In this document: one piece after another, positions 11,391 to 23,561 of the stretch
Layout of the letters: each line of letters begins with the position of its first letter
How positions within the stretch are numbered: position 1 is the stretch's first letter
From: Pascua guehoae
Lineage: Eukaryota > Basidiomycota > Tremellomycetes > Trichosporonales > Trichosporonaceae
NCBI GenBank assembly: GCA_001600415.1
Contig: BCJX01000002.1
Location: forward strand, 3,765,865 to 3,829,864
Length of the DNA stretch: 64,000 nucleotides
Direction: 5' to 3'
The notes under the pieces: model-generated
What the model was told of the DNA's origin: nothing
The model's database searches: none
What the model saw: the letters and a program-made list of their open reading frames with translations, nothing else
Made by a program: the position numbers and the translations under genes

Positions 11391-12294
11391 GTGTTGGGTG
11401 GAAATGGATATGCCGAATGCCCGATCAGATACTGAACGGTGAACGTGCGGCCAGCTTTGCCATTCTGCCACAAACGACCACCAATATGCCCCAATCCAGC
11501 CGCCCACTTGGCCAGTGTTCCTGTACATGCCGATGTGACGGCGGACTTGGTAAGCCACAGGGGTTGTGGCCCACTCAAATGCATTGGGGTCGGGCCGCTT
11601 CCTTGAGCGGTAAAGACGCCGAGAAGAATTTGGTCCACGAGATGGACAACATTTGCGTGCCATTTCGCCCCCTCGTGTGTCGTTGCCCAGTATCACAGAA
11701 TCAGAATTGCATGTGATCGCTGACATCATCCTCATGCACTCGTCGTGATTTTGCAAATCAACCCACAATGCACACCCTTGAGAATCTTGTATAAGGGGGA
11801 AACGGAATGCCTTTTGTGAGGTGTCAGATGTCAAAAAATCGGCATCTGTGTGCCTACTTTCTGCGTGTCATAGATGATGTTTATCCATATAATATCGCCT
11901 ATCAAAGACGCTATCGACCAAGCTGTTCATGGCCCCGTGACCTCATCCACAGTCGCTAGTGCTGTACTTTGAAGCAAGCTCCATGGCGTGCGGTCCAATT
12001 GGAATAGATTGAAATGCCCTTGGTCCGAAGCCAAACGGTTGAGTTACTAAGCATCATGACGTAAATCTCCACCTGTGCACCTGTAGAGCTCACCACCCGA
12101 ACCCAGATCAATGCCAACACGTCGGGCCTGTCCACCGGCACGAGGGCCCGAACAGTGGACCGAGGGAACATTTCGGCGCAGTGGCCGACTTTTGATGTCA
12201 ACAGAAGAATGTTGCTTGTGGCAGACGGTCCACTGCCTCTAAATGGCGAGTCCCATCGTCAATTGCTCCGTGTCCGCAACCGTTTTCCTTCGTC
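11391..12294. other. Intergenic region, nothing recognised
   Basis: Frames on both strands are short and without recognisable motifs. The last 150 bases are the presumed promoter of the GH16 gene. Confidence 0.5.
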
Positions 12295-13312
12295 ATGCTT
12301 TCTCTTCTTTCCGTTGTTCTCGCCCTGGAAGGTAGCTCGCTTGCGGCAGACTTCCCCGCCAATCCCCTCACCAAGCCTGGCTACACGTTGGAGTTCCATG
12401 ACGAGTTTGACGGCCCGACACTCGACACCACCAAGTGGCTCCCGCACTACCTACCACACTGGGTGCCCAACCCCGATGATGGTGCCAAAGCTCGGTACAC
12501 CATCGAGGACGGATGTCTGATTGAGCGAATCGACGCCGATACACCTGCGTGGAACCCCAAGTACGATCGAACGGCCAATCGAACGGCCAAGATCTCAAGC
12601 ATCCAGACGTATGACCGTGACTGTGCGTGCTTCCCCGTCAAATGAAACTCTAGTGACTGAAACCCCTAGGGTGGCACCGCTTCAACTACACCATGCCCAA
12701 CGACCACCATGTCGAGCCCTTCCAAGGCTACACTCCGTTCTATGGCTACATCGAGGTCCGTGCGAAAATGGCCAACATGGGAGGCGGGGGTCACCAAGCG
12801 GTCTGGCTCGTTGGCGTCAACGACACCAGCCCAAGTAAGCAAATGGCATATTAGGGAAGCCGACGAGGCAAGACCTGACTGCTGCCAGACTCGCGCAACC
12901 CCGAAATTGATTTTATCGAGTCCTTCTTTGCCACGCCTAACAAATGGCGCATTGCTGGCTATGGGTGGGGATCGTCCGACTTTTTGTCCAGCTGGACCTT
13001 GTACCAGTACGTTCTTTTTACAACCGTCAAATACGCGACACGCAAGGAATGTTGACAATGTGCAGAGACCCAGTCCCGTCGGGTAACCCGACGGAAGAGT
13101 TCCACCTGTACGCGATGGACTGGCGCAAGGACCGCCTCGACTTTTATTACGACAACAAGCTGTACAAGACTATTCCCAAGGCTCCTCAGCAGCCGATGGG
13201 AATCATCATGGGCATCTACACCGATGCTGGGTCGGGTCTGCACAACGATGTGTGGCCCAAGAGCTGGGCGGTGGACTATATCCGAGTTTGGAAGGACAAC
13301 AATGGGTACTAG
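12295..13312 (+). CDS. Secreted glycoside hydrolase family 16 protein
   Basis: Exons 12295-12622, 12670-12834, 12889-13006 and 13066-13312 join in frame to 285 residues. Introns of 47, 54 and 59 nt have GT/AG ends and CTGAC- or TTGAC-type branch sites. The protein starts with a signal peptide (about 18 residues). It has the GH16 hallmarks: a YTLEFHDEFDG start of the beta-sandwich, FYGYIEVRAKM, the catalytic ExDxxE motif as PEIDFIES (Glu170 nucleophile, Asp172, Glu175 acid/base), EEFHLYAMDW and a C-terminal WAVDYIRVWK strand. It is the length of a minimal single-domain GH16 enzyme. Such proteins act on beta-1,3/1,4-glucans or other cell-wall polysaccharides; the exact substrate cannot be told. 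Confidence 0.9.
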
Positions 13313-14069
13313 ATGATCAGTCGAAACGCGACGGAGAAGTAGAAAAGTAAATACGCGTACATGGTGATGGAGGGAAAAGAAAATGAACAAATCAACCTCT
13401 GAGTGAAGCGCCGAGCCACGGGTTGTCTTCCTCGTAAGTCCCAACCAGAACCAACTTTTCATCAACGTTTGCGTTGCAGAGCCGAAAATGTTTCTGCGCG
13501 AAATGGGGTCTATATGGTAGTGGGGCATTGATTGGCATCCAAGCAATCGGTGACAACGAAAGAGTGTGAGATGGATAGATAGCTTTGCGGCGAAGGGGGA
13601 GAGGTATTCAGTCACGAGCATCGTTTGTGCGACGTGGGAGGCAATGAATGGGATTGCGTGCTATCGGCGGCCCCGACCCGTAGCATGCGGCCCCGGACAT
13701 CAAACGTGGCAATGCGGGGCAAACGGCGGAGCACCACACTGCGGTAGACCAAACTAGCCCCAGTCTATTTCGGGTTGCTCGGCGAAATGCTGTTAGTGTC
13801 GAAGGGAAGAGCGCTAATCGGGTTACAGAACGCGCAATCGGCAACCACGCTATCTGTGGGCGAACGGGAATTTTCCCAGTGCATGTTGGCAAAACAAATG
13901 CGAACGGGAATCCCCCAAGCGCAAACGGCGTGGATGGCAGCAACAGCTATTGAGGCGGCGAATATCGGCATCCTCCCAAGCTAGTGTAGAGACTGTAAAA
14001 GGATCGGCCAAGTGAGGCTACATAATCAGTCTCGAAGCATCCAAGCTCAACACTAACCCGCGTTTCAAC
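13313..14069. other. Intergenic region between GH16 and UNC-93-like genes
   Basis: No gene is seen. A near-repeat is visible: GCGAACGGGAATTTTCCCA at about 13,861 and GCGAACGGGAATCCCCCAA at about 13,900. The last 100 bases are the probable promoter of the membrane-protein gene. Confidence 0.5.
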
Positions 14070-15677
14070 ATGTCACCCACAAACATTGGGCAACGTTTGG
14101 CTCAACTCAAGGTCGGACGCTTTCGTTGTGAGTATTATGGTCTGCAGAGTGCCGTCGCTAAGACCCCACAGATAATTCGCCATGGACGCAAGTCTTTCTG
14201 GTCGGTTTTGTTTGCTTCAGTTCAGTTGGCATGTCCAGTGCCATCAGCAACCTCGGCGCTGGTGGCCTTAACAACATTATCATCTCGGACATAGCCAATA
14301 GTGTCTTGTACGGCGTATTCTGCCTGACTGGTGAGTACTGCACTGGATGGAGTGCAGCCCTAATTATGTGCAACAGGCGACACTAACAAGATCGCGTAGG
14401 CCTTATCGCGGGTTCTATCAACAATATTCTAGGCCCCCGTCTCACCCTCTCCATCGGCACCATGGGATATTCCCTGTACCTCGGTGCTCTGTGGAATTAC
14501 CAAGTCAACAAGAGCGGCGTCTTTGTTATTGTCGCGGGAGCCATCGAAGGTTTCACGGCGGGCCTCCTGTGGACGGCTCAGGGAGCAATCATGATGTCCT
14601 ACCCTCGTGAAGTATGTCAATATTACCGCCGCAACCAAAAGAGTTTATTACTGATGGGTCCAGCAAGACAAAGGTCGCTCCTTTTCGCTGTTTTGGACCA
14701 TTTTCTCACTTGGGGGAGTGTTGGGCGCTTGTATCACTCTGGGAATCGAAGCCCACTCGACGCTCCCTACAGTGTCGAACGGAGTCTACCTCGTCTTTAT
14801 CATCATCATGATCACAGCCATCTTCTCCTCGTGGCTGATTCTTCCTCCCAACCTTGTGGTCCGTTCCGACAACACCCTCGTCGAGCTCCAAGCGTCGCTC
14901 CCGGCCAAGGAGGAGATCAAGCAATTCGTAAAGCTCTTCCTCGACAAGCGCATGCTCATCCTCTTCCCGGTATTCTTTACATCAAACTACTTTTACGCCT
15001 ACCAAGGATCTATCGTTGCTCACATGTTCAATTCCCGGACGCGTGCCCTATCGTCGCTGCTCACCAACCTTGGAGCAGTCACGGGTGCCATTGTCATTGG
15101 TGTTGTCCTCGACCGCACGCCTGGAAATCGTCGAACACGTGCCATCACCGGTTGGTGCGCCGTCCTTTTCCTCCAGCTCCTCATGTGGTCGGGCGGCGTT
15201 GCTTGGCAGGTCCAGTTCAAGCGCACAGATCCTCCGATGAACATGGACTGGTCCGATGGCAAGGCCGTTGGACCGCTCCTTCTCCTCTTCGGCTACTACG
15301 TCGGAGACGCCTGTTACCAGGGCCTCGCTTACTACGTCATGGCGTCTCTTACCAACGACTCTTTCCGCCTCGCTCGCTTGGCTGGTTTTTACAAGGCGGT
15401 CCAGTCGGCAGGCGCCGCAGTGTCGTTTGGAATGGACGCCGTCGCGACGCCGTATTTGACCGAACTCATCGTATCTTGGGCAATGATCCTCTTTTCGCTC
15501 CCATTCTGCTTGGCAATCATCTGGAAGATCAGCGCCTCAAACTACGATGAGGAAGACACCGTCCACGTCGAAGATCTCGACACGGCCAAGCTCGGCAATA
15601 TGGCTCTTCCCCCAGGACACCCAGAGAACCACCATATCGTCGACAAGGAATCAGACGAACGTGTCGAGCGCGCGTGA
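14070..15677 (+). CDS. UNC-93-like polytopic membrane protein (MFS fold)
   Basis: Exons 14070-14127, 14172-14330, 14400-14611 and 14664-15677 join in frame to 480 residues. Splicing of exon 1 to exon 2 creates the family signature YNSPWTQVFLVGFVCF, followed by GMSSAISNLGAGG, which strongly supports the model. About 11-12 hydrophobic segments follow, with a central cytoplasmic loop (residues about 215-245). Conserved features include LDRTPGNRRTRA and a second-half YYVGDACYQGLAYY segment. The C-terminal tail is acidic (DEEDTVHVED). Fungal members are widespread plasma- or vacuolar-membrane proteins of unknown cargo. The UNC-93 name implies relationship only, not potassium-channel regulation. 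Confidence 0.85.
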
Positions 15678-17506
15678 ATGAGGATGGGCGATGGGTTGGA
15701 CGAGGGAACCTAAATCAACTGCGTGCGTTCTAATGGAGGCGCTGGATGGGAGCTTAGTGGAATGATACTACGGCCATGCAACCGTGCTACGCACACACGT
15801 GAATTGGATGCTCTCCAGAAGCCAGGCATCAAGCTGCAAGCCGTCGCCGTCTCATAGTTGGCATCTCAATGTTTTGACCGTTAAACCATGTGCTTTCTTT
15901 TGGGCTTTCCAGACAGCTTCTCTGACACCGTCCTGTCCTCCCTCTCGCCATCCCCGCGACGCGGTCCCGCTTCACTTCACGTTCAGTAGCATTCGCACAT
16001 ATTGTTCCTTGGTTGTCCGTTTTCGCCTCTTCGCAGCGCCTGTTTGCCCTCAATTGAAGGCGTTCAGCTTACAACACCGCCTCAAAGGGCACGATCAGAG
16101 ACCTCAGTGGGGTGGGTGGCCGAGGAGGCGAGCAGTAGCGCACTGGTGAGCTTGGCACAGCCCTTGTCAACGACAGGTTGACCAACAGCAGTTTGGGGCA
16201 ATCGCGTACATGTGGCGGCCGACAACTGGGACGCCATACGTTCTCGCCGCTCACTTTCGGGCTTGATGCGATCCCCAGCCTCAACACGAGCGCCCACCTC
16301 TACCGGGCTCAACATCAGCTCTCTCCTCCTGCACTTCGCTCCCTAACCCGTCTCTTAAAGCCTAGACCCATGGCCATCCTTAATGTTCTTCCCCCGTTCG
16401 AGTTGCCCTTCTGGCGGCATATTGCCGGGTTGATCTGGCATACCCTTCCTATTAGTCCCGGCATGCATGCACGACCGGGCCACAGTTGCGACCTCGTCGG
16501 CTACGTGGTCATATGACGCCTGCCACTTGGCCTTGCGTGCGGCTGTGTCCCACGCGCGGGTCGTTCTCGACTGCTACGCCGCACGTGCGTGGGAGGCGAA
16601 GTTGCGCGCTCAGGGTCGGGGTCGGGGTCAGCATAGAGGCTACGAGTATTCCGGGGGTGCGATGAACAACGAGTGCTCGGTCGCGGGGTCCGACGAGTAG
16701 TGTCCAAGTCGTTCAAGTCGTCCAAGTCGCTCCTGTGGCTCGAGCCGCTGTGCTGTTGCTTGCCTCGCTGGCAAAGAGCTGTGGGCCGGCCTGTTGTGGT
16801 TCAGGATCGTGACCTAGGCGGGGGTTAGGCGTTCTTTGTGAGCAGATTCTGCGCATACCAGTGTGGAGGAATCGATCTGAAGGGCGGAGGAGAGCTGTGG
16901 GAGTAAAGAGTTGGGGGTGGACCTCAGTAGCCTACTATGCCCAGAACCTCTGGATCCATCCCTGTGCCAATGCGGCGCGGCCCTGCAAGTGCGAGGCGCG
17001 GTGATCGCGCAGTGAGTGCGCGTGAGTGACCGAATTGTTCAGCAGCACGTGCAGCGCGGCGACTTTGCCAAGACGATCGCCGCCGGGTATCCAGGCCGGC
17101 CAGGCGGCTATCCCGGTTCGGCTAACCCCGATATGACAAACCAAAGGAACAAACAGTCTACAGTCCTGGGCGGGCGAGCTTTTGAACGCCGCTCCCATTA
17201 ACCCATTGTTGCCCACCGGTCTAATCCGTTTACTCCTCATTCGCATTCTCTCACACTCACTGTATTGACCAACGATCATACCCACATGTCCGAGTGCTCT
17301 GCGACTAGCACAACCACACGCGGCACGGGCGATCGGGATCACCTCTGTCGACGACCAAGACCTCATACCGCGCTCGCCACTCTCTGACGTCGGCGTGTTG
17401 TGAATACCAAGTGCACCGCTGTCGCGTGTGCAGCACTGTGGCCGCATTTTCAAGCTACCGCCCACGCTAAGCGTCCCGCGACGGCTGCCTCCAACGGCCC
17501 CACACG
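15678..17506. other. Intergenic region, no gene recognised
   Basis: About 1.8 kb between two transporter genes. Frames on both strands (including a long antisense one at 16,935-17,666) lack recognisable motifs and are rich in Arg/Pro/Ser, as expected from random GC-rich DNA. The final few hundred bases should hold the promoter of the downstream transporter. Confidence 0.5.
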
Positions 17507-19471
17507 ATGGATTCGTCACGACCGCCGAGTACCTGCGGATCGTCGACCAAACGTGAGAGACGCAGCGAGGACGGGGTGGACGCGAGCCTGCAATTGAAAG
17601 AGACATTGGCAGACGAACCAGCCACACTTGACGCGGACCTGTCGCGGACAGGGTCAAACAGATCAAACACGTCCAGACATTCCAACCACACGTTTGCGGA
17701 TGCGGCGGCGCTGGTCAACCTCCCAGACTTGGGAGCGTCGGGCCCCACACTCCGGCCCGCGAACGAAGTATATGCCAACCGAGAAAAGAAGCATGAACAG
17801 GGCGACGGCGTGAGCGAGGTGGAAAAGCGTGAGGGTGGGGAGGCGCTCGTGGCCGTCCAGGTGGTCAATGGCGAGGAGATTGTGTACCCGGATGGCGGCC
17901 TGCAGGTGCGTCTGGTGTTGGCCACCCACTGCTAACACCTCTAGGCGTGGCTCGTCGTTGTGGGAGGGTTCTTTGCGGCACTGTGCGCTTTCGGTCTCGC
18001 AGCCTCCGTCGGCGCGTTCCAGACCTACTACGAGGCAAACCTGCTGTCGCACTACTCGAGCTCTACCATTGCGTGGATTGGGAGCGCGCAGGCGGCCATC
18101 TGCTTTAGCATGTGCTTGTTTACTGGCCCGCTGTTTGACCGCTACGGTTGCCGTCCCCTGCTTGCCGTGGGCACTTTTTTGCTCGTGCTGGGGTTTTGCA
18201 TGCTGTCACTCTCGACCGAGTACTACCAGATCTTTCTGTGCCACGCCATCTTGCTGGGTATGGGTATGGATCTGCTGTTCATTGTCCCCATGGCTTGTGT
18301 AGGGCAGTGGTTTTCGCTTCGCCGCGGTGTGGCCTTGTGAGTAGGCTCTGAGTAGACTCTGTCGAGCTGCGCTTACGTCCAGTGGAATCCTCAGTGCGTA
18401 CGGGTGTGCGCCATCTCTGGCGACTATCAAGCACATTGAATTACTGACATGTACCAGTGACAGGCTCATCCGTCGGAGCCATCCTCTGGCCCGCCATTGT
18501 CGCCAACCTACCATCCAAGGGTGAGTTTGCGCATAATGCCAACAGCTGCTGACGCACAGTCGGCTTTGGATGGACCGTGCGCATCATGGCACTCTTGGCA
18601 GCAGTGTTTGGTGGCATCTCTACCATCCTCCTCCGAACGCGCCTTCCCCCACGCCCACCAGGCCCCTTTTTCCACTTTGCAGAGTTCAAGAACGTCGCGT
18701 ACACGTGCATGGCGCTGTCCAACCCGGTACGCTTCCGCAGTCCACTTGGTGGACGTGCGCTCATGCCAGTTCTTTGTCTTTGCTTTCTTTTCCTTTCTCA
18801 CGTTTATTGGGACGTATGGCACGGCCGCAGGTCTGGGCACATTGGCACCATATCTCCTGTGAGTGTCATGTTCCCGTTGAGATCTGACATGGAGAATGAT
18901 TACCAACGGCGCATCGGGATTTGGACGCATTTTTGGCGGCAGTGAGTTGAGCAAAGCGTCCCTCCGAGAACATTGACTCACAGCAGTGACCGCCGATATC
19001 TTGGGCCCATTCAATGTAGCCGTCTTGTGTATGACGGTGATGATCGCCTTCATGTTCCTGTGGCTCGCGCTCAAGAGCGCCGGGGCACTCATCGCTCTAT
19101 GCGCCATCCTGGGATTCTTTTCTGGCCCACCCATATCGCTCCAGGGCCCGCTCATCACCAAGACGGCTACAAACCCCCATATAGCAGGCACGCTCATCGG
19201 CCAAGCCCTCGGTATGTCTCAACACCCCGCCACTGGTCCTCACGCTGTGTCCACACACCTTGCCGATACTGACCCCGCAGTGCTCCAGAGCATCACCCAG
19301 GTCTGCGGGCCCCCGATATTCGGCGTGCTCATCGGCACTGGTACACCCCAGCAGATGATGGACAATTTTCCAAAGGCAATCATCTTTGGTTCATGCATGA
19401 TGGTCGTCGCGACAATGTGTGTCGCGGGCGCCCGTTTCCGCCTCAATCGCAAACTGCTCGCCGTTGTGTAG
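17507..19471 (+). CDS. Monocarboxylate-transporter-like MFS permease (nine exons)
   Basis: Exons 17507-17905, 17945-18336, 18383-18393, 18458-18520, 18560-18726, 18770-18858, 18895-18941, 18987-19211 and 19281-19471 join in frame to 527 residues. A Ser/Asp-rich cytoplasmic N-terminus of about 125 residues precedes the MCT-family start YPDGGLQAWLVVVGGFF at the first membrane segment. Twelve hydrophobic segments are expected. FDRYGCRPLL is the conserved loop between segments 2 and 3, and ITNGASGFGRIFGG lies in the second half. Exon 3 is only 11 nt, and skipping it would break FGILMTGSSVG. The family (fungal MCH-type) moves monocarboxylates, riboflavin or similar small molecules across the plasma membrane; the substrate is unknown. 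Confidence 0.88.
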
Positions 19472-19768
19472 ACAAAAGTACTGTAATCGTGTTCATTTCT
19501 TGCTCATTATTGCACATGCATGGCATTGAATTGGTGTTGGGAGGGCTGGGCCTCAAGCTGGATGGTACGGAGGGCATTGTAGTGGTGTTGCTGAAGCAGT
19601 TGGTTGATCGTTGTGGGGCATGCGGGGCCGCGTTTCGGGTTGGGGAATTACGTCATAGGTGCGTCATGTCCCTCTGCCCACCACGCCCACCTGAAGACCT
19701 GCACAACTATTTGGTCGGTCAGTCTCGAACATTCCCTCCACACTCACTCTCACCTCACCACCACCACC

Positions 19769-22014
19769 ATGGCCTCGTCTGCTATCGTCTCCGTCCAAGA
19801 CCTGGCCGACGTTCTGCCCCGCATCCCACAGGGCCACGACAATGTCGCGTCGCTGGTGACGGTCACAAAGATCCTCCAGGACCTCGAGACGGCTCTCACA
19901 AACACCCGTGCGTTCAACCAAGTTTTTCTGCTGACAACACCAGCCGCCATCAGTGCTCGCCTCGGGGCCACACCCCTGCCGTCTCTCCTGTCCCGGATGC
20001 TTGTGGCACGGCCCAATCCCAACGCCGAGGGGGGTATCGACACGTTCTTCAACATGGTCCAACATGTTGGCACCGTCGCTGGCTTGCTAGTGAGGGACTG
20101 TGGTAAGTATACATTGTGGTCGTGTTGGCCAACCAAGCTTGGCGACGCTACACCCTAGTGATGACACCAGCTGACAGCTCTTCCAAGACGCCAACCTGGA
20201 CCGCCTCTTCCGCGCGGGGTACCCCGAACGAGTCATGGGCATCATCCGCAACGCCACGGCGCTGCCAAAGGACATCTGGCGCGACTTTCTCATCGGCCCC
20301 TACAACCAGATTGTGAGCAGCCTCTTGGCGCTCACGCTCGGCCAGCATCCCCAGACGGTCGAGACGCTCGCGACACGCGAGAATGTTGTTGCGCTCGCCA
20401 CGCTCGCCGACAAGGGATACACGTGCGGCGAGTGGGACGGGCGGGACCGGTTCGTGCGCGCGACACTGGTCAAGTATCTCTGGAACATTGTGTACAACCT
20501 GTCCAAGAGTGAGTTGGTGCGGTGGTTGTGCACGAGACGTATTCAAGGTCGGCCTGTTGGGACTGCGGCTGTGACTCGGACAGGTGCCTCTGGAGTGCAC
20601 AACAGCGGCGAGCGTCGTGGGGTCCCAGCAGCTTTGCCCACAGTACAGCCTAGCCCCCGACCAGGACTCGATTCATGCCGCTAACCTTAGCCCCCAAGTT
20701 TACCCTCTCGGACGCCGATGTGCGTCTCTTCACGCCTCCGCTCGCCTTTTGGAGTACCGGCACTCAACCGCCAAACTTTGACGCAATGACGGCAGACGAC
20801 ACCAACAAGGCACTCGGGATCGACCTTACCATCCTCACCCACGTCGCGCGGACGCTCGAAGAGTACAACAAGGCAAACGAGCTCGACCGTTCAGGTATTA
20901 TTGCCGACCGCGCGACAATGGATGTATTTATCGCCTTTCTCGAACACGGAAGGATCCCAGACTGGTTCCCTGTTAAAAACTGGGAGGCTGCCACCAGGTA
21001 TGGGGCCGACCGAATCATTAAAAACTCCAAGGGCTCGATCGGGCAGATTCTGCTCTTGCTCATGCTGCACGAAGACACTCTGTGGCTCCACGACCGAGTC
21101 ATGGGGTGGCTCGAAAAGCCAGAGCTCGCCGACTATGCCCTCGCGTCGATTGCAAACAGCCTCAGGACCGGTACGTGTGCGCTTGCCAGTCAGGATGCTT
21201 ACTCGTAGACCAGGACTCGGAGAGGATTCTCCCCGAGATTCTCCCCAAACTCTTGCCGCTTCTCAACTCCAGCACGCCTGTCGAGGTACAGCACGCACTG
21301 CTGGGCCTTTTGCGCAACCTGTCCATTCCTGAAAAGAATCGCCCATTGCTCGGCGAGCCCGTCCTCGCTGGCGTGCTGTCGATGAAGCCATGGGCACCGG
21401 CGCGCGACTCGGTCGACGCGATGCAGCGCAACGCCATCATCCTCGCACAAAACCTGCTCACACCGATTCCCGTTGCACCAACACTTGCCGGCAGGTGTGC
21501 CACGTGCATCTTTTCAGACGACGACGCCATCAATGCACTCATCGCACTCTACGGGCGCACAAAGTTTGCCGGGATCAAGCCGCTGGCCGCCTCGCTCGTG
21601 GCCCGAGCAGTCACAGCCCTCCCTGCGGACGCTGGCGACGCCCTGTGGGACAAGGCCTCCTCCCTCGCGGTCATTTCGATCATTGTCGTCCTGCTTGCAC
21701 GTGCAGGCGACCCAGAGATGATCCCCACTTCACAGGACGCGCTCGTTCATCTCGCCGAGGCGGTGCCCCAGTCGCGCGAGGCCATTTCCCGTGCGCTGAC
21801 AAAGACCGAGGACGGCCATTCCGGTGCTTATATGCTCGCCACCATCCTTTCACAGGCACCGTTCCCCGACAAGCCCGACGAGGGCTCGCGTCAAGTGCAG
21901 GAGCAGGCGCTCAAGCTCGTCAAGACGCTCGATAGTCCCGAGGTCACGGCGGAAGTGAGGACGATGGTCAAAGCGGCGCAGGGTGAGGTGATTCCCGGTG
22001 TCAAGGATCTCTGA
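19769..22014 (+). CDS. ARM-repeat protein resembling SmgGDS/Rap1GDS1 (small-GTPase GDP-dissociation stimulator)
   Basis: Proposed exons 19769-20089, 20178-20508, 20691-21170 and 21209-22014 give 645 residues in one frame. The last junction is sound. The 182-nt intron 20509-20690 is long for this genome and may hide a small exon. The first donor could be 20090 or 20103, and only 20090 keeps the frame. The protein is all-helical in character, with armadillo-like segments. VQHALLGLLRNLSIP near the middle resembles the VQHAALSALRNLAIP signature of SmgGDS/Rap1GDS1. SmgGDS proteins act as chaperones/exchange factors for small GTPases such as Rho and Rap. The assignment rests on this motif and on length (about 600-700 residues in the family). 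Confidence 0.65.
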
Positions 22015-22709
22015 GTGGTTGAGTGGGTAGTCACGACTATGATTTTGTGCATTCAGGAATCCCCACACTTTCCACGTGGGTGAGTTGAAGCGGCTAGCGG
22101 CTGTCAGTGGTGGCGGAATGGGCGTGAGGGGAAGCGTTCTTTGGGGTCAGCGCGTCATGGCCCTGCTGTTCCTTTTGATCATCGCCCGGGCTCCTGCATC
22201 CCTGGCTGCGACCCCTGTCCCACATCTTCCTAAAGACCTCAAGGGTTGGCCGTTAATTTCCGGTTCGATGCCGTGCGCTGGTCCTTGGTTGGTTGGGAGC
22301 CACGGTGACTGTCGTGCTTGAGCGGGGCCGTGTCCGAGCCCGTCATGAGGGTTGAATGGATGCAAAGTGGAGAGGGGTAATCACGGAACAATGGACGCCG
22401 CGGACGGCGTTGTGCGCGCGGTGGACGGGGCTCGCGGGCGGACATGTGGACGGCCTCCACCGCCATGGCCCGCCATATGCCATACATGCCACGGTGCCGC
22501 CGGCAACGTCTGCCTCCACCCCACCATGCCTCGTTACCCACGTGGGGTGCACGTGACTACCCCACAATTTCGTCCCCGCCGGCCCGCAGACACGGCCCGA
22601 CCAACTTGAAACAAAGAAAAAAAGACGCCGATGACGACCACAACATTTCTCGACTCCATACACTCACTTCCACACTCCCTTCACCTCGCCCTCGCCTCAA
22701 CCATTCAAC
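22015..22709. promoter_or_regulatory. Promoter region upstream of the deformylase gene
   Basis: No gene is seen. Frames are short on both strands. The C-rich, AAC/CTC-rich 120 bases before 22,710 are a typical 5' UTR for this genome. No TATA box is obvious. Confidence 0.4.
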
Positions 22710-23561
22710 ATGGCCAAGGACGACCACATTCTCACGCTGTCGTGCCCCGACAAGCCCGGCATTGTACACGCCGTGACGGGCGTGCTCGCGTCGCTCAACC
22801 TCAACATTCTCGACCTGCAGCAGTTTTCCGACCCGGTCTCGGACAAGTTTTTCATGCGCGTCCACTTTGGCCACACCGAGTCGACCGCTGCACTCGAGGC
22901 AGAGTTCAAGCAGCTCTCTGAAAAGTTTGCGTTTGACTATTACAGCATTCGCCCGGCGGCGCGCAAGACGCGCGTGCTCATCATGGTGTCCAAGATTGGC
23001 CACTGCCTCAACGACCTGCTGTTCCGCATCAAGGAGGGCAAACTCAACGTCGAGGTCCCCATCATTGTGTCCAACCACCCCGATTTCGCCCAGCTCGCGG
23101 CCAACTATGGCATCGAATTCCGCCACTTGCCCGTGAGCAAGGCCACCAAGGCCGAGCAAGAAGCGCAGATTCTCGACATTGTCGCCCAGTACAACATTGA
23201 GCTCATCGTTCTCGCCCGCTACATGCAGGTCTTGTCGCCCCGCTTGTGCGAAGCGATGAGCGGCCGCATTATCAACATTCACCACTCGTTTTTGCCCAGC
23301 TTTAAGGGCGCCAAGCCGTACCACCAGGCATACGAGCGCGGCGTCAAGACGATCGGCGCAACGGCGCACTTTGTCACGGCCGACCTCGACGAGGGACCCA
23401 TTATCGAGCAGCGCGTCGCACGCGTCGACCACGCCATGAGCCCCAACCAGCTCGTCGAGGAGGGCGCAAACATTGAGAGCCAGGTCTTGGCAGCGGCCGT
23501 AAAGTGGACCACCGAGGGCCGCGTCTTTCTCAACAAGACCAAGACGGTGGTGTTTGCATAG
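22710..23561 (+). CDS. Formyltetrahydrofolate deformylase (PurU type)
   Basis: A 283-residue intronless frame, the usual PurU length. Residues about 5-82 are an ACT domain (ILTLSCPDKPGIVHAVTG). Residues about 86-283 are the formyltransferase-like hydrolase domain. The catalytic triad of this fold is visible: Asn189 and His191 in INIHHSFLPSFKGAKPYHQA, and Asp227 in ADLDEGPII. RYMQVLSP and ERGVKTIGATAHFVT are also typical. It hydrolyses 10-formyl-THF to THF and formate, balancing one-carbon units for purine and glycine/methionine metabolism. The ACT domain usually senses amino acids. Absence of introns among intron-rich neighbours could reflect an old bacterial or organellar origin, but base composition matches the surroundings. 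Confidence 0.93.
   Translation: MAKDDHILTLSCPDKPGIVHAVTGVLASLNLNILDLQQFSDPVSDKFFMRVHFGHTESTAALEAEFKQLSEKFAFDYYSIRPAARKTRVLIMVSKIGHCLNDLLFRIKEGKLNVEVPIIVSNHPDFAQLAANYGIEFRHLPVSKATKAEQEAQILDIVAQYNIELIVLARYMQVLSPRLCEAMSGRIINIHHSFLPSFKGAKPYHQAYERGVKTIGATAHFVTADLDEGPIIEQRVARVDHAMSPNQLVEEGANIESQVLAAAVKWTTEGRVFLNKTKTVVFA

Noticed and set aside
16935..17666. 243-codon minus-strand frame overlapping the start of the MCT-like gene
   Set aside because: No domain is recognisable, and it overlaps the well-supported exon 1 of the transporter.
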